Below are positions 52,698 to 61,247 of a stretch of 64,000 bases of DNA, one piece after another (within the stretch, counting starts at the first letter, position 1; each line of letters starts with the position of its first letter). Origin of the DNA: UBA4744 sp963717135 (lineage in GTDB: Bacteria; Actinomycetota; Acidimicrobiia; Spongiisociales; UBA4744). The notes beneath the pieces are model-generated. The model was not told where the DNA came from. It did no database searches and was given only the letters and a program-made list of their open reading frames with translations. Where the stretch lies: the NCBI GenBank assembly GCA_963717135.1, contig CAVQVN010000005.1, positions 62,001 to 126,000 of the forward strand. The letters are read 5' to 3'. A program made the translations under genes and the position numbers.

Positions 52698-54581
52698 TCA
52701 GGCCGGTATCAGCGTGCAGCCACAATCGTGATGGGCAGGAGGCTCCGTCACTGCATCCTCGAAGACCGAACCAAGCGCCACCGGGCCGGCTTCGGCTGCT
52801 TCCCGGCAGGTGGTGCACCCTCGGCCCGCCGTCTTCCAGCGCGCCGCCGACAATCCGGCCGACCTGAAACCGTCGAGAAGACCACGGTGATAGGCCCCCG
52901 CCGCAATATCGCGCACTCTTCGCTCGGCCTCATCGGTCCGCCAGGATCGATAGACGCGGGAAAGACCGGCGGCCAGCTGACGCGGCCCGTGACCATCGCG
53001 AAGGGAATCGCTGAGCGCCTCCGAGACGGCACCGGTGAGAGCTTCGGAAAGCCGCCCGGCCCACTCCCCAGGATCGGCCCGCTGGTCTCCTTCGCCTGCC
53101 AGTTCAGTATTGGTTGTCTCGGCTGCCGCTACCCACCCTGCCCGATAACCGTCCCGGAGCAGCTCTCCGACTGGTTCAACCAATCGGTCGGCCAGCAATG
53201 CTGCGTTAGGCTCCCAACCGCCTGCTTCAACCCGCAGCTCTTCCAGGGCAATATTCTGCGCTTCGGTCAGCTCTCGCTTGACCGTTCGCAGAACCCGATT
53301 AGTCACGGGTAACAACAGCCGATCGCGGAGATCGAAAGGGTTTCCCGGCTCGACCAAAGCCGAAATGGGCGGCGCCGCCTCAATCGACACCATCTCGGAA
53401 AGCTCCTCGTCAACCGGCGCCAGGGCGGTCGGAGCCTCCGGAGGTGTCTCCTGTTCGGCATGGCGGAGCCGGGCGAACAGGTCATCGATTTCGGTTCGCG
53501 GCGGTGAACCAGCCGGCCCGGCTCGATCTTCGAGAGGAGTGGGCGCTTCCCCAATCGGCGCCGGTTCTTCAGTTTCCGACGGATCCTCGGCTGGTGGAGC
53601 ATCCTCGGCCGGTTCAGATGGAGGAGCCACGACGATTGGTGGTTCAACGGAATCGGCCGGCAAACGGAGCCGCGCTACCTCGGCGGCCATAGCATCGGCG
53701 TCAACCGGTTCTGAGGGCGGATCCACAAGGCGCTTGGGTGGGCGCACGATCTTCACCACCTCTTGCCCTTCGGCCCATGCACCACCTTCGGCAGAATCGG
53801 CAGAATCTTGGGGCTCGCGGCTGGCAGTTGCCAGCAGTCGCACGGTCGACGACTCCACGTCCTCCGGGCTCGGGCCGGCCAGAGCCTCTCTCCGCTTCTC
53901 GATTTCGCCTTCGAGCCTGCCAATTGTCTGACGAGCATTCTCCAGCTCAACCAGCATCTCCGTACGGCGCTTCTCGGTGGCAGCAGCTCGACTTTCGGCC
54001 GCTTCGACCTTCCGCCCGGCGTCCAGAATGAGTTCGTCGCTTCGCGCCCGAGCGTCCATGGCGACGCGCTCCGCTTCGATTCTGGCCATCCGCACGGTCT
54101 CTTCCGACTCCCGACGAACTGCGCTCTGACGCCGATGGGCTTCCCGCTCGGCCTCTCCGATGATCGCCAGAGACTCCCGTTCGGCCCTTGCCACCAGGGC
54201 CTCCGCCTCCCTTGTGCTGTCGTGCAGAAGCTTCTCGCCCGCCATCCACGCGTCGGAACGAAGCTTGACTGCCGCGGTCTGCGCCTCTTCTTGCAGGATC
54301 TCGGCGTCGGCCGCCGCCCGCTTTCTCATGCCTTCGGCCGCCTCCCGAGCCTCCTGGAGGATCCGCCCGACCTCCCGACTGATGAGATCGAATTCGGCGG
54401 TGAGATCACGGTTTCCCAGCTCTAGCAACCTGGTATGAACAGCGTCGTATCTGGCGGTCAGCTCGCGGGTGGAAGCGGCCACCTCTGCCAGGAAAGCCTC
54501 AACCTCTCTGGGGTCGTAACCGCGGAAACGCTGCTGGAATGTTCGGTGCGCGATCTCATCGGGCGAGAGCGAATCTGCCAT
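52698..54581 (-). CDS. DivIVA-domain coiled-coil protein with a C-terminal MuF-like Cys/His motif
   Basis: 627 residues from ATG 54581. The N-terminus carries a DivIVA/Wag31 pattern (FRGYDPREVEAFLAEVAAST). Residues ~70-235 are a long charged coiled coil, ~240-390 an acidic Pro/Glu-rich linker, and ~400-600 a helical domain. The last 45 residues read GRGCTTCREAAEAGPVALGS and end PPAHHDCGCTLIPA. C-x-x-C about 25 residues before P-x-H-x-x-C-x-C is the pattern of phage Mu gpF/SPP1 gp7 head-morphogenesis proteins and related toxins. DivIVA proteins recruit factors to poles and septa; the second half is unexplained. TATCGT lies 7 nt before the start. Confidence 0.8.
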   Translation of the reverse strand: MADSLSPDEIAHRTFQQRFRGYDPREVEAFLAEVAASTRELTARYDAVHTRLLELGNRDLTAEFDLISREVGRILQEAREAAEGMRKRAAADAEILQEEAQTAAVKLRSDAWMAGEKLLHDSTREAEALVARAERESLAIIGEAEREAHRRQSAVRRESEETVRMARIEAERVAMDARARSDELILDAGRKVEAAESRAAATEKRRTEMLVELENARQTIGRLEGEIEKRREALAGPSPEDVESSTVRLLATASREPQDSADSAEGGAWAEGQEVVKIVRPPKRLVDPPSEPVDADAMAAEVARLRLPADSVEPPIVVAPPSEPAEDAPPAEDPSETEEPAPIGEAPTPLEDRAGPAGSPPRTEIDDLFARLRHAEQETPPEAPTALAPVDEELSEMVSIEAAPPISALVEPGNPFDLRDRLLLPVTNRVLRTVKRELTEAQNIALEELRVEAGGWEPNAALLADRLVEPVGELLRDGYRAGWVAAAETTNTELAGEGDQRADPGEWAGRLSEALTGAVSEALSDSLRDGHGPRQLAAGLSRVYRSWRTDEAERRVRDIAAGAYHRGLLDGFRSAGLSAARWKTAGRGCTTCREAAEAGPVALGSVFEDAVTEPPAHHDCGCTLIPA

Positions 54582-54588
54582 CGAGGAA

Positions 54589-54594
54589 ACGATA
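54589..54594 (-). promoter_or_regulatory. -10 box (TATCGT) of the DivIVA-like gene
   Basis: Minus strand TATCGT, seven bases (TTCCTCG), ATG 54581; no Shine-Dalgarno. Spacing is one base longer than in the other leaderless promoters here. Confidence 0.4.
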
Positions 54595-54670
54595 ACGCAG
54601 CCGAGAGGGATTCCCGGGGTTTGGGAGCTAACAGCCTCGAGTCTCGTGGCGGCTGGTTGCTCGCAACTCG

Positions 54671-55732
54671 CTACGCCGCCGGTTCCAGACTGGCCAGGAA
54701 ATCAAGAGCGTCGTCGATAGTGGCGACCGCCACGATTTGGGCTCCCTCAATCTCAGCAGTTAGTGCTTCTTCGTAGTTGGCCTCCGGGACCAGGATGTAC
54801 TGGGCCCCCGATTGGGTGGCTCCGACGACCTTCTGGCGAACCCCACCAATCGGACCCACATCGCCGTTGGTCGAGATGGTCCCTGTGCCGGCGATTCGGA
54901 GCCCGTGGGTGAGGTCTTCCGGAGTGAGTACATTGATGATCGCCAGCGTGTACATCATCCCGGCCGAGGGTCCGCCGATGTTGGATGAGTCGATATCGAC
55001 GTCGATCGGGAAGATAAACCTCGGGTTGTGGGTCATCGGACCAAAGCCGACCATGGGTTGTCCCTTGTTCTGCGTGTGTTCGGTGAGCGTGACCGGCAAG
55101 TCGAGGATGTCATCACCCCGGGTCACCGAGAGGGTGATCGTGTCTCCGATTGCATAGCTGCTGATCTCAGCGACTGCGTCTGTGCCCACAAAGATCGGCT
55201 TCCCATTGATGGCGGTAATGATGTCACCGGCTTCCAGCACCCCTTCGGCCGGGGTCCCTTCGAGCACCGAAACCACCTCGACCCCATCCCCCTCGACGGT
55301 CACGTCGTATCCGACCCGGTCGAGCGCTACCGAAATCGCCGCCACCTTCGACTCGTCCATTCTTTCCCGGCTTTGTCGCTGGTACTCCTCCTGGGTGACA
55401 TCGATGGGCCGCACAGCCGTCCGTTCGAGCACATCAACCTGGGGGTCGGCCACCGCCGCCAGCAACTCATAGACATTCAGGTCCTGCTGCGAGACGGTCA
55501 GCATGTAGAGGTCACCCTCGACCGGATATTGTTCGGCCCCCTCCACGGTGAGGAGATCGACGACCTCCGGCGTTGGTCCAGGCGACCACGCCAGATAGGG
55601 AAGCTCGATATTCCACAACACCACCGAGAAGATGGCCAGCGCCATCAAGAAACTGCCGACCGCGAACGGCCAGCGGGGCAGGCGTCGCTCCACGGTACGG
55701 TCGAGAGGTTGTGAGGGAATGTTGTCCAGCAC
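54671..55732 (-). CDS. YlbL-type PDZ-domain Lon-like serine protease
   Basis: 353 residues. One N-terminal membrane helix (FAVGSFLMALAIFSVVLW) followed by LPYLAWSPGPTPEVVDLLTVEG, as in YlbL homologues. A PDZ domain (~145-220) has VSVLEGTPAEGVLEAGDIITAINGKP, and the S16 Lon catalytic domain has IGGPSAGMMYTLAI (Ser) and GPIGGVRQKVVGA (Lys). The protease faces outside. In Bacillus, YlbL degrades a DNA-damage-induced cell division inhibitor; a quality-control role here is inferred. It is 89 nt before the DivIVA-like gene on the same strand. Confidence 0.92.
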   Translation of the reverse strand: MLDNIPSQPLDRTVERRLPRWPFAVGSFLMALAIFSVVLWNIELPYLAWSPGPTPEVVDLLTVEGAEQYPVEGDLYMLTVSQQDLNVYELLAAVADPQVDVLERTAVRPIDVTQEEYQRQSRERMDESKVAAISVALDRVGYDVTVEGDGVEVVSVLEGTPAEGVLEAGDIITAINGKPIFVGTDAVAEISSYAIGDTITLSVTRGDDILDLPVTLTEHTQNKGQPMVGFGPMTHNPRFIFPIDVDIDSSNIGGPSAGMMYTLAIINVLTPEDLTHGLRIAGTGTISTNGDVGPIGGVRQKVVGATQSGAQYILVPEANYEEALTAEIEGAQIVAVATIDDALDFLASLEPAA

Positions 55733-55801
55733 TGAATCTCACTGAGGTCGCGAAGGAATGTTATCTATCGGTTCGGACTGTCGGAGGTTGTGACCGCCCC
55801 A

Positions 55802-56338
55802 TCAAGGAAACTGGACCACCGGGACATCCACCAACTCTGCCCGCACCACGATCCGCTGCCGGGCCGACTGCTTCGGATGACATGCGAACAACGTGACCAT
55901 CGGGATCTCGGTCTGCTCGACGATCCAGATATCACTCGGTGTCACGATCACGGTTTCCCGCACCACGTACTCGGCGGATCTCCCGTCGAAGCCGGTCACG
56001 GAAATCGAGTCACCCGGCCTCAGCCGATCGAGATCGCGAAAAGGAGCCGTCTTCGTGGTTCGATGGCCCGCCAGAACCATGTTGCCGGATCCGCCCGCCT
56101 CCGCGGTACCCGCCCAATGGGCCACCCCCCGGTCGATCACCGACAGATGGACGCCTTCCCGAATCGGTTCATCCAGACCGATGGCCGGGATCTCGAGACG
56201 ACCAATGGTGATGCCCAGCTGCTGAGTCGCCGCTTCCACATGGGCCCGCTGCGGAAGCTGCCCGGCGGTAGCGGCCGCCGAGGGGCCCGGAAGAGCGCCG
56301 GCCACCGTGATCATGACTGCCAGAACCAAAGCTTGCAC
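55802..56338 (-). CDS. Sortase (class E/D-like transpeptidase)
   Basis: 178 residues from GTG 56338. Signal segment, then RLEIPAIGLDEPIREGV (start of the sortase barrel), NMVLAGHRTTKTAPFRDLDRL (catalytic His), and VTLFACHPKQSARQRIVVRAELV with catalytic Cys in F-A-C-H and Arg. TLxTC is the usual context; here TLFAC. Sortases anchor or polymerise surface proteins; no LPXTG substrate is encoded next to it. The chain stops soon after the last strand, so it lacks a C-terminal membrane anchor. Confidence 0.85.
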   Translation of the reverse strand: MQALVLAVMITVAGALPGPSAAATAGQLPQRAHVEAATQQLGITIGRLEIPAIGLDEPIREGVHLSVIDRGVAHWAGTAEAGGSGNMVLAGHRTTKTAPFRDLDRLRPGDSISVTGFDGRSAEYVVRETVIVTPSDIWIVEQTEIPMVTLFACHPKQSARQRIVVRAELVDVPVVQFP

Positions 56339-56390
56339 GGAGAAGGTATCGGCACGGAAGAGACGAGCCCTTTACAGGGTTGTTGGGAAC

Positions 56391-56470
56391 CAACCCCCCT
56401 CCCCGCCTTCGGCGGTACTCCCCCCTTCTCGACGAGCTCTGCTCTGACGAGCTTCGCTCGTCAGGGGGGA
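56391..56470. repeat. Extragenic palindromic element
   Basis: Contains CGCCTTCGGCG, then CCCCCC (56420s), and TGACGAGC-ttc-GCTCGTCA (56445-56463) followed by GGGGGG, so a C-run and a G-run could pair around the inner hairpin. It lies between two minus-strand genes and may terminate the substrate-binding-protein transcript. Similar CGAGCGAAGCGAG text occurs at 58.58 kb. Confidence 0.5.
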
Positions 56471-56478
56471 GACGACAG

Positions 56479-57783
56479 CTATCTCGTCGAGTAGTACGTG
56501 CCGACGGGGGTCATGCCGAAAAGGGCTTCGGACGCCGACACCGGGACCGAGAAGACATCAGCCACCATCGGAACTCGATCTTGGTCATAGCGGGCGGGAC
56601 CGGCTCCGAAGCCGAAGTCCACATCGCCAATCCGATCCCGGGCCGCCCACACTCCGGCCCTGGTGAGATCGCCGCCCGACAGGGCTTCCTCCAGGATCAA
56701 ATGGAAGGTGGCAGCCTGGGTGTATCCGACGAAGAACCAGGGATCAATGACCTCTTCTGGAAGGCGGGAGTCGTAGCGAACGAAATTGTCTTGGAGAAGC
56801 TTCATGCCCGGCAGGTCTCCCTCGAAAGCCGGCCACGATCCAACCAGATAGACCCTCGAAAGCAACTCGAGACCGGTCGATTCTCCCCCCTGGTCTCCAA
56901 GCGCGGCCGGAATTGAGGCGTCGTATGCTTGCGAACTTGCCACCACGATCGGGGAATAGTCGAGCAGATCGAGTGTGGCGACGATCCTCAAGAACGCCTG
57001 GTTGCTCGAGCATACGAACAGCGTCTCGACACCCGCCTCTTGCATTACCGCGACGTCTTCGGCGAACTCTGTTGCGCTTCCCGGATGCACAACACTCAAG
57101 GCAGCGTCCGGCGGCATCCGGCTGGTCGCCTGGTCAAATCCGGCCAGGCAATCCTCGCCGTAGACACCCTCCTGGTAAAGCAAACCCAAAGGCGGGGTCG
57201 CTTTCACCACCGGCTGCTCCGCTCCGCCGGCGGTTATGGCCCCGGCGATTTGATCCCGGTAGGTCGGTAACGCCAGATCGAGCACCACGTTGGGAGAAGT
57301 CGACCAGCTCGATGCTTGCGACCCGGCGGCCACCAGGATCTGTTGGCTCCCGATCTCTGCGAGCAAAGCTGCGGTAATGGGACTACCCAGCACGGACGAG
57401 ATCGCCAGCATGCCGTCCTGATTGGCGACCCAGAGGGATCGAGCCGTGTCCTCGTCGTAGGCGGTATCGAGAGCGATCGGTGCAACGAGGTATTGACCGC
57501 CGACGCCTCCGAGCGTGCCGTTCACATACTCCCAGTAGACCTCATGACCTTCGAGCACGGATCGCCCGAAGGTCTCCAGGGTGCCGGACAGAGGCAGCAA
57601 CGCCGCCAGGGTGATGACGCCGTCGCCGACTCCTATGCCGGTGCGGACGGGCGGCTGCGTTGTGGCAGTAGTGGCGGCGGGCGCGGTGGTTGAGGTGGTG
57701 GTCGTCTCCTCCGCCTTGTCCGTGCAAGCAACGAGAACCAGCACCAGGGCGAGCCCCCACGCCAACACGATCCTGTGTCTCAT
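56479..57783 (-). CDS. Branched-chain-amino-acid-type ABC substrate-binding lipoprotein
   Basis: 434 residues from ATG 57783. Signal ending LVLVACTDK (lipobox), Thr-rich linker, then a two-lobed Leu/Ile/Val-binding-protein fold: GVITLAALLPLSGTLETFGRSVLEGHEVYWEYVN, NVVLDLALPTYRDQIAGAIT, LGLLYQEGVYGEDCLAGFDQ, VETLFVCSSNQAFLRIVATL, FFVGYTQAATFHLILEEAL. The ligand is unknown. No permease or ATPase genes are next to it, so it is an orphan binding protein or works as a sensor partner. Confidence 0.85.
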   Translation of the reverse strand: MRHRIVLAWGLALVLVLVACTDKAEETTTTSTTAPAATTATTQPPVRTGIGVGDGVITLAALLPLSGTLETFGRSVLEGHEVYWEYVNGTLGGVGGQYLVAPIALDTAYDEDTARSLWVANQDGMLAISSVLGSPITAALLAEIGSQQILVAAGSQASSWSTSPNVVLDLALPTYRDQIAGAITAGGAEQPVVKATPPLGLLYQEGVYGEDCLAGFDQATSRMPPDAALSVVHPGSATEFAEDVAVMQEAGVETLFVCSSNQAFLRIVATLDLLDYSPIVVASSQAYDASIPAALGDQGGESTGLELLSRVYLVGSWPAFEGDLPGMKLLQDNFVRYDSRLPEEVIDPWFFVGYTQAATFHLILEEALSGGDLTRAGVWAARDRIGDVDFGFGAGPARYDQDRVPMVADVFSVPVSASEALFGMTPVGTYYSTR

Positions 57784-57863
57784 GCCACCCGCTCGAACGT
57801 AACCAACCGGGGAACATCGAGATCAATAAGATCACACAACGATCTTCTTAATGGAGTGATCAC

Positions 57864-58442
57864 TTGCAGACCTATGCGCCTTCCGTCCTGTCGACCCGCA
57901 TCTTGCCACGCCGCGCCGTGATCACCTTGACGTTGGTCGTCGGGTTCGCGTTGCTGACCGCCTTCGCTGCCCAAGTCAGAATCCCTCTGCCGTTCACACC
58001 CGTCCCGGTGACCGGCCAAACGTTTGCTGTGTTGCTGGCGGGCGCCGCGCTCGGTTGGCGGGCCGGAGCGGCCAGCCAGGGACTCTACATCCTGCTCGGC
58101 CTGGGAGGTCTCCCTTTCTTTTCGGGAGGCAACCGCGGATGGGAGTACGCCACCGGACCAACGCTCGGGTATCTGATCGGTTTCGTCTGCGCCGCCGCGG
58201 CAATCGGGTACCTGGCGGAACGAAAGCAGGACCGGACCGTCGCCACTGCTCTTCCGGCGTTCTTGGCCGGAAGCGTTGTGATCTACGTGTTTGGGGTCGG
58301 CTGGCTGATGATCTCTCTTCAAACCGACCTGGCCGACGCCGTCGTCAAAGGCTTGGTCCCGTTCCTGATCGGCGATCTTCTCAAAGTCGCTCTTGCCGGG
58401 ACGCTGCTGCCGGCGGCGTGGAAACTGGTCGGGGAGAAGTAG
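57864..58442 (+). CDS. bioY: BioY-type biotin transporter substrate-specific component
   Basis: 192 residues from TTG 57864, with GGAG 8 nt upstream. Family text: RIPLPFTPVPVTGQTFAVLLAGAALG, then SQGLYILLGLGGLPFFSGG and YLIGFVCAAAAIGYLAE, and a last segment FLIGDLLKVALAGTLLPA. Five to six membrane helices. BioY binds biotin in the membrane, alone or with ECF energising subunits. No bioM/bioN neighbours are seen. The 80-nt upstream region is AT-richer and carries AGATC..GATCT, a possible operator. Confidence 0.92.
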   Translation: MQTYAPSVLSTRILPRRAVITLTLVVGFALLTAFAAQVRIPLPFTPVPVTGQTFAVLLAGAALGWRAGAASQGLYILLGLGGLPFFSGGNRGWEYATGPTLGYLIGFVCAAAAIGYLAERKQDRTVATALPAFLAGSVVIYVFGVGWLMISLQTDLADAVVKGLVPFLIGDLLKVALAGTLLPAAWKLVGEK

Positions 58443-58451
58443 GCTCGCTTC

Positions 58452-58549
58452 GGTTGCAGGTTGCAGGTTGCAGGTTGCAGGTTCCAGGTTCCAGGTTTCA
58501 GGTTCCAGGTTTCAGGTTCCAGGTTTCAAGTTTCAGGTTTCAGGTTTCA
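58452..58549. repeat. Heptanucleotide tandem array, 14 units
   Basis: Exactly 98 nt of 7-bp units: four GGTTGCA, two GGTTCCA, then alternating GGTTTCA and GGTTCCA, one AGTTTCA, and two GGTTTCA. Variation is confined mainly to positions 5-6. It is 10 nt after the bioY stop. The ORF running through it (repeating Phe-Gln-Val) is an artefact. Confidence 0.9.
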
Positions 58550-58624
58550 AGCGCGTCCTCCACCGGCGTCAGACGGGGGAGGTGGCCGAGCGAAGCGAGG
58601 ACGGAGGGGGCACAAACTCTGCCT

Positions 58625-58683
58625 GCTCGAAGCTCGAAGCTCGAAGCTCGCTGCCTGGAACCTGCAACCTGCAACCCGGAACC
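58625..58683. repeat. Second heptamer array, partly inverted copy of the first
   Basis: Three GCTCGAA units (58625-58645) are followed by TGGAACC, TGCAACC, TGCAACC, CGGAACC (58656-58683). The last four are reverse complements of GGTTCCA, GGTTGCA, GGTTGCA, GGTTCCG, i.e. the first array in opposite orientation. Transcripts could fold the two arrays together. It ends 15 nt before the -10 of the valS gene. Confidence 0.85.
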
Positions 58684-58697
58684 TGCCCTGCCCGCGC

Positions 58698-58703
58698 TAC
58701 CGT
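58698..58703 (+). promoter_or_regulatory. -10 box (TACCGT) of valS
   Basis: TACCGT, six bases (AAAACA), ATG 58710. No Shine-Dalgarno. The upstream promoter part would lie inside the inverted heptamer array. Confidence 0.45.
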
Positions 58704-58709
58704 AAAACA

Positions 58710-61238
58710 ATGCGTCTTGTTCCTGAGAAACCGAGCTTGGAAGGCCTCGAAGACACTCTGGCTGCCCGTTGGGAGGCTGAAGGTACCTACCGGTTTGATG
58801 GATCGAAGGCCCGGGCGGAGGTCTTTTCGATCGACACCCCGCCACCGACGGTCTCCGGGGCGCTGCATGTCGGTCATGTGTTTTCGTATACGCACACCGA
58901 CACGATTGCCCGCTTCCAGCGGATGCGCGGCCGGGAGGTGTTCTATCCGATGGGATGGGACGACAACGGGCTCCCCACCGAGCGGCGGGTGCAGAATCAT
59001 TATGGGGTGAACTGCGACCCGGGTCTGCCCCACGAGCCCAACTTTGCGGCGCCCTCGCGTCCTGCCGATCCTCCCGTGGCGATTTCGCGCCGCAACTTCA
59101 TCGAGTTGTGCAATGACTTGACGGCCGAGGATGAACGGGCTTTCGAGGAACTGTGGCGCGCCTTGGGGCTCTCCGTCGACTGGTCACACACTTACACCAC
59201 CATTGGGGAACCGGCCCGACGAGCCGCTCAGCGGGCGTTTCTCGGCAACCTGGCTCGCGGCGAGGCATATGCCCAAGACGCCCCCGTGTTGTGGGATGTC
59301 GATTTCGGGACGGCGGTGGCCCAGGCCGAACTGGAGGACCGCAGCCACCCGGGCGCCTACTACCACATCACCTTCCACTGCCCCAACGGTCAAACAGTCT
59401 CGATCGACACCACCCGCCCCGAGCTGATTCCTTCCTGCGTCGCCGTTGTCGCTCACCCCGATGACGACCGGTACCGGCCGCTATTTGGCACGACCGTCAC
59501 CACTCCCCTGTTCGGAGTTGAGGTCCCGGTTGTCGCTCATGAGCTGGCCGACCCGGAGAAGGGAACCGGAATCGCCATGATCTGCACGTTTGGCGACACG
59601 ACCGACGTGACCTGGTGGCGGGAGTTCGACCTGCCCACCCGGACGGTGATCGGTCGCGACGGACGGTTCCAAACGGAGCCCGCCGCCTGGTTGACCACCG
59701 AGACCGCCCGCACGGCCTACGCACCTCTGGCCGGTCTGACCGCCGAGGCGGCCCGCACCACCATCCGGGCCTTGCTGGGTGAGTCGGGCGACCTGCAGGG
59801 CGAGCCCCGGCATCTGTCCCACCCGGTGAAGTTCTACGAAAAGGGCGAGAACCCTCTGGAGATCGTGGCCAGCCGGCAGTGGTACATCCGCAACGGTGGC
59901 CGCGACGCCGAACTCCGCCGCCAACTCCTCAAACGAGGCCACGAACTCGAATGGGTGCCCGACCACATGCGGGTCCGCTACGAGCATTGGGTAGAAGGGC
60001 TCACCGGTGACTGGCTGATCAGCCGGCAAAGGTACTACGGGGTCCCCATCCCCGTGTGGTATCCGATCGGACTCGACGGGGCAATCGACTACGACACTCA
60101 CCTGATTCCCGAAGACGCCGACCTGCCGGTCGATCCCTCCTCGGAGCCGGCGCCCGGGTTCAACGAAGACCAGCGCGGCCAACCAGGTGGGTTCGCGGCC
60201 GATTCCGATGTGATGGACACCTGGGCCACTTCGTCGCTCACCCCTCAGATCGCGTGCGGATGGGGCGACAAACCCGAGCTGTTCGAGCGGACCTTTCCAA
60301 TGGATCTGCGGCCCCAGGCCCACGAGATCATCCGGACCTGGCTGTTTGCCACCGTCACCCGCGCCCATCTGGAACACGGCCTTCTCCCCTGGCATACCGC
60401 CGCCATCTCCGGCTGGATCCTCGACCCCGACCGCAGGAAGATGTCGAAATCGAAGGGCAACGTGGTGACCCCAATGGGTTTGCTGCGGCGCTTCGGCCCG
60501 GACGCTTTGCGCTATTGGGCCGCCCGGGGCCGGCCCGGGGCCGACACTGCCTTCGACGAAGGCCAGATCAAGATAGGCCGGCGGCTGGCCATCAAGATCC
60601 TCAACGCTTCCCGGTTCGTTCTCAATTTGAGCGACGATGTGCCCCCGGACGCCATCACGGAACCAATCGATCGATCGCTCATTGCCGCTCTGGTCCCACT
60701 GATCGGGGACTGCACCAAGGCCTTTGAGGCATACGACTACACGCGTGCCCTCGACCAGACCGAGACCTCGTTCTGGGGGTGGACCGACAACTATCTCGAG
60801 TTGGTCAAGACCCGGGCCTACGGCGAAGGTCCGGGGGCCGCCTCGGCCCGGGCCGCTCTCCAGCTGTCGCTGTCGATCTACTTGCGGCTGTTTGCCCCGT
60901 TTCTACCGTTTGCGACGGAAGAAGTGTGGTCCTGGTGGCAGCCCGGCTCGATCCACCGGGCGTCCTGGCCGACCCCTACGAAACTGGCTTCGATAGCCGG
61001 CGACCCGCTAGTTCTCGAAACGGTCATCACCGTGCTCTCCCAGGTCCGCCGGACGAAATCCGACGCCCAGGTCTCCATGCGAACCCCCGTAACCAAGCTG
61101 GTCATCGGCGGATCTCCAGCCGAACTCGACAAGCTCAACGCCGGCTTGCCGGACCTTTTACAAGCCGCCAGAGCCGAGGACGTCGAGTTCACTGAGGCCG
61201 AAACTCTCTCGGTCGCCGCGACCCTCGAGATTGGTTGA
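58710..61238 (+). CDS. valS: Valyl-tRNA synthetase
   Basis: 842 residues from ATG 58710; the ORF extends upstream into the repeat array but that part is not coding. Class I synthetase: FSIDTPPPTVSGALHVGHVF (HIGH as HVGH, ~53-56), GWDDNGLPTERRV, an editing domain with TTRPELIPSCVAVVAHPDD, and RKMSKSKGNVVTP (KMSKS, ~577). The anticodon-binding domain follows with FLPFATEEVWSWWQPGSIH. It charges tRNA-Val. No C-terminal coiled-coil arm is evident, and length is at the short end of the family, as in the archaeal-like ValS group found in some bacteria. Confidence 0.95.
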   Translation: MRLVPEKPSLEGLEDTLAARWEAEGTYRFDGSKARAEVFSIDTPPPTVSGALHVGHVFSYTHTDTIARFQRMRGREVFYPMGWDDNGLPTERRVQNHYGVNCDPGLPHEPNFAAPSRPADPPVAISRRNFIELCNDLTAEDERAFEELWRALGLSVDWSHTYTTIGEPARRAAQRAFLGNLARGEAYAQDAPVLWDVDFGTAVAQAELEDRSHPGAYYHITFHCPNGQTVSIDTTRPELIPSCVAVVAHPDDDRYRPLFGTTVTTPLFGVEVPVVAHELADPEKGTGIAMICTFGDTTDVTWWREFDLPTRTVIGRDGRFQTEPAAWLTTETARTAYAPLAGLTAEAARTTIRALLGESGDLQGEPRHLSHPVKFYEKGENPLEIVASRQWYIRNGGRDAELRRQLLKRGHELEWVPDHMRVRYEHWVEGLTGDWLISRQRYYGVPIPVWYPIGLDGAIDYDTHLIPEDADLPVDPSSEPAPGFNEDQRGQPGGFAADSDVMDTWATSSLTPQIACGWGDKPELFERTFPMDLRPQAHEIIRTWLFATVTRAHLEHGLLPWHTAAISGWILDPDRRKMSKSKGNVVTPMGLLRRFGPDALRYWAARGRPGADTAFDEGQIKIGRRLAIKILNASRFVLNLSDDVPPDAITEPIDRSLIAALVPLIGDCTKAFEAYDYTRALDQTETSFWGWTDNYLELVKTRAYGEGPGAASARAALQLSLSIYLRLFAPFLPFATEEVWSWWQPGSIHRASWPTPTKLASIAGDPLVLETVITVLSQVRRTKSDAQVSMRTPVTKLVIGGSPAELDKLNAGLPDLLQAARAEDVEFTEAETLSVAATLEIG

Positions 61239-61247
61239 GCTTCACCG

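Noticed and set aside
58452..58709. Repeat array as CRISPR, or as an N-terminal repeat domain of ValS
   Set aside because: Units are 7 bp with no spacers, and no cas genes are near. The repeating Phe-Gln-Val reading precedes the normal ValS start and has no family support.
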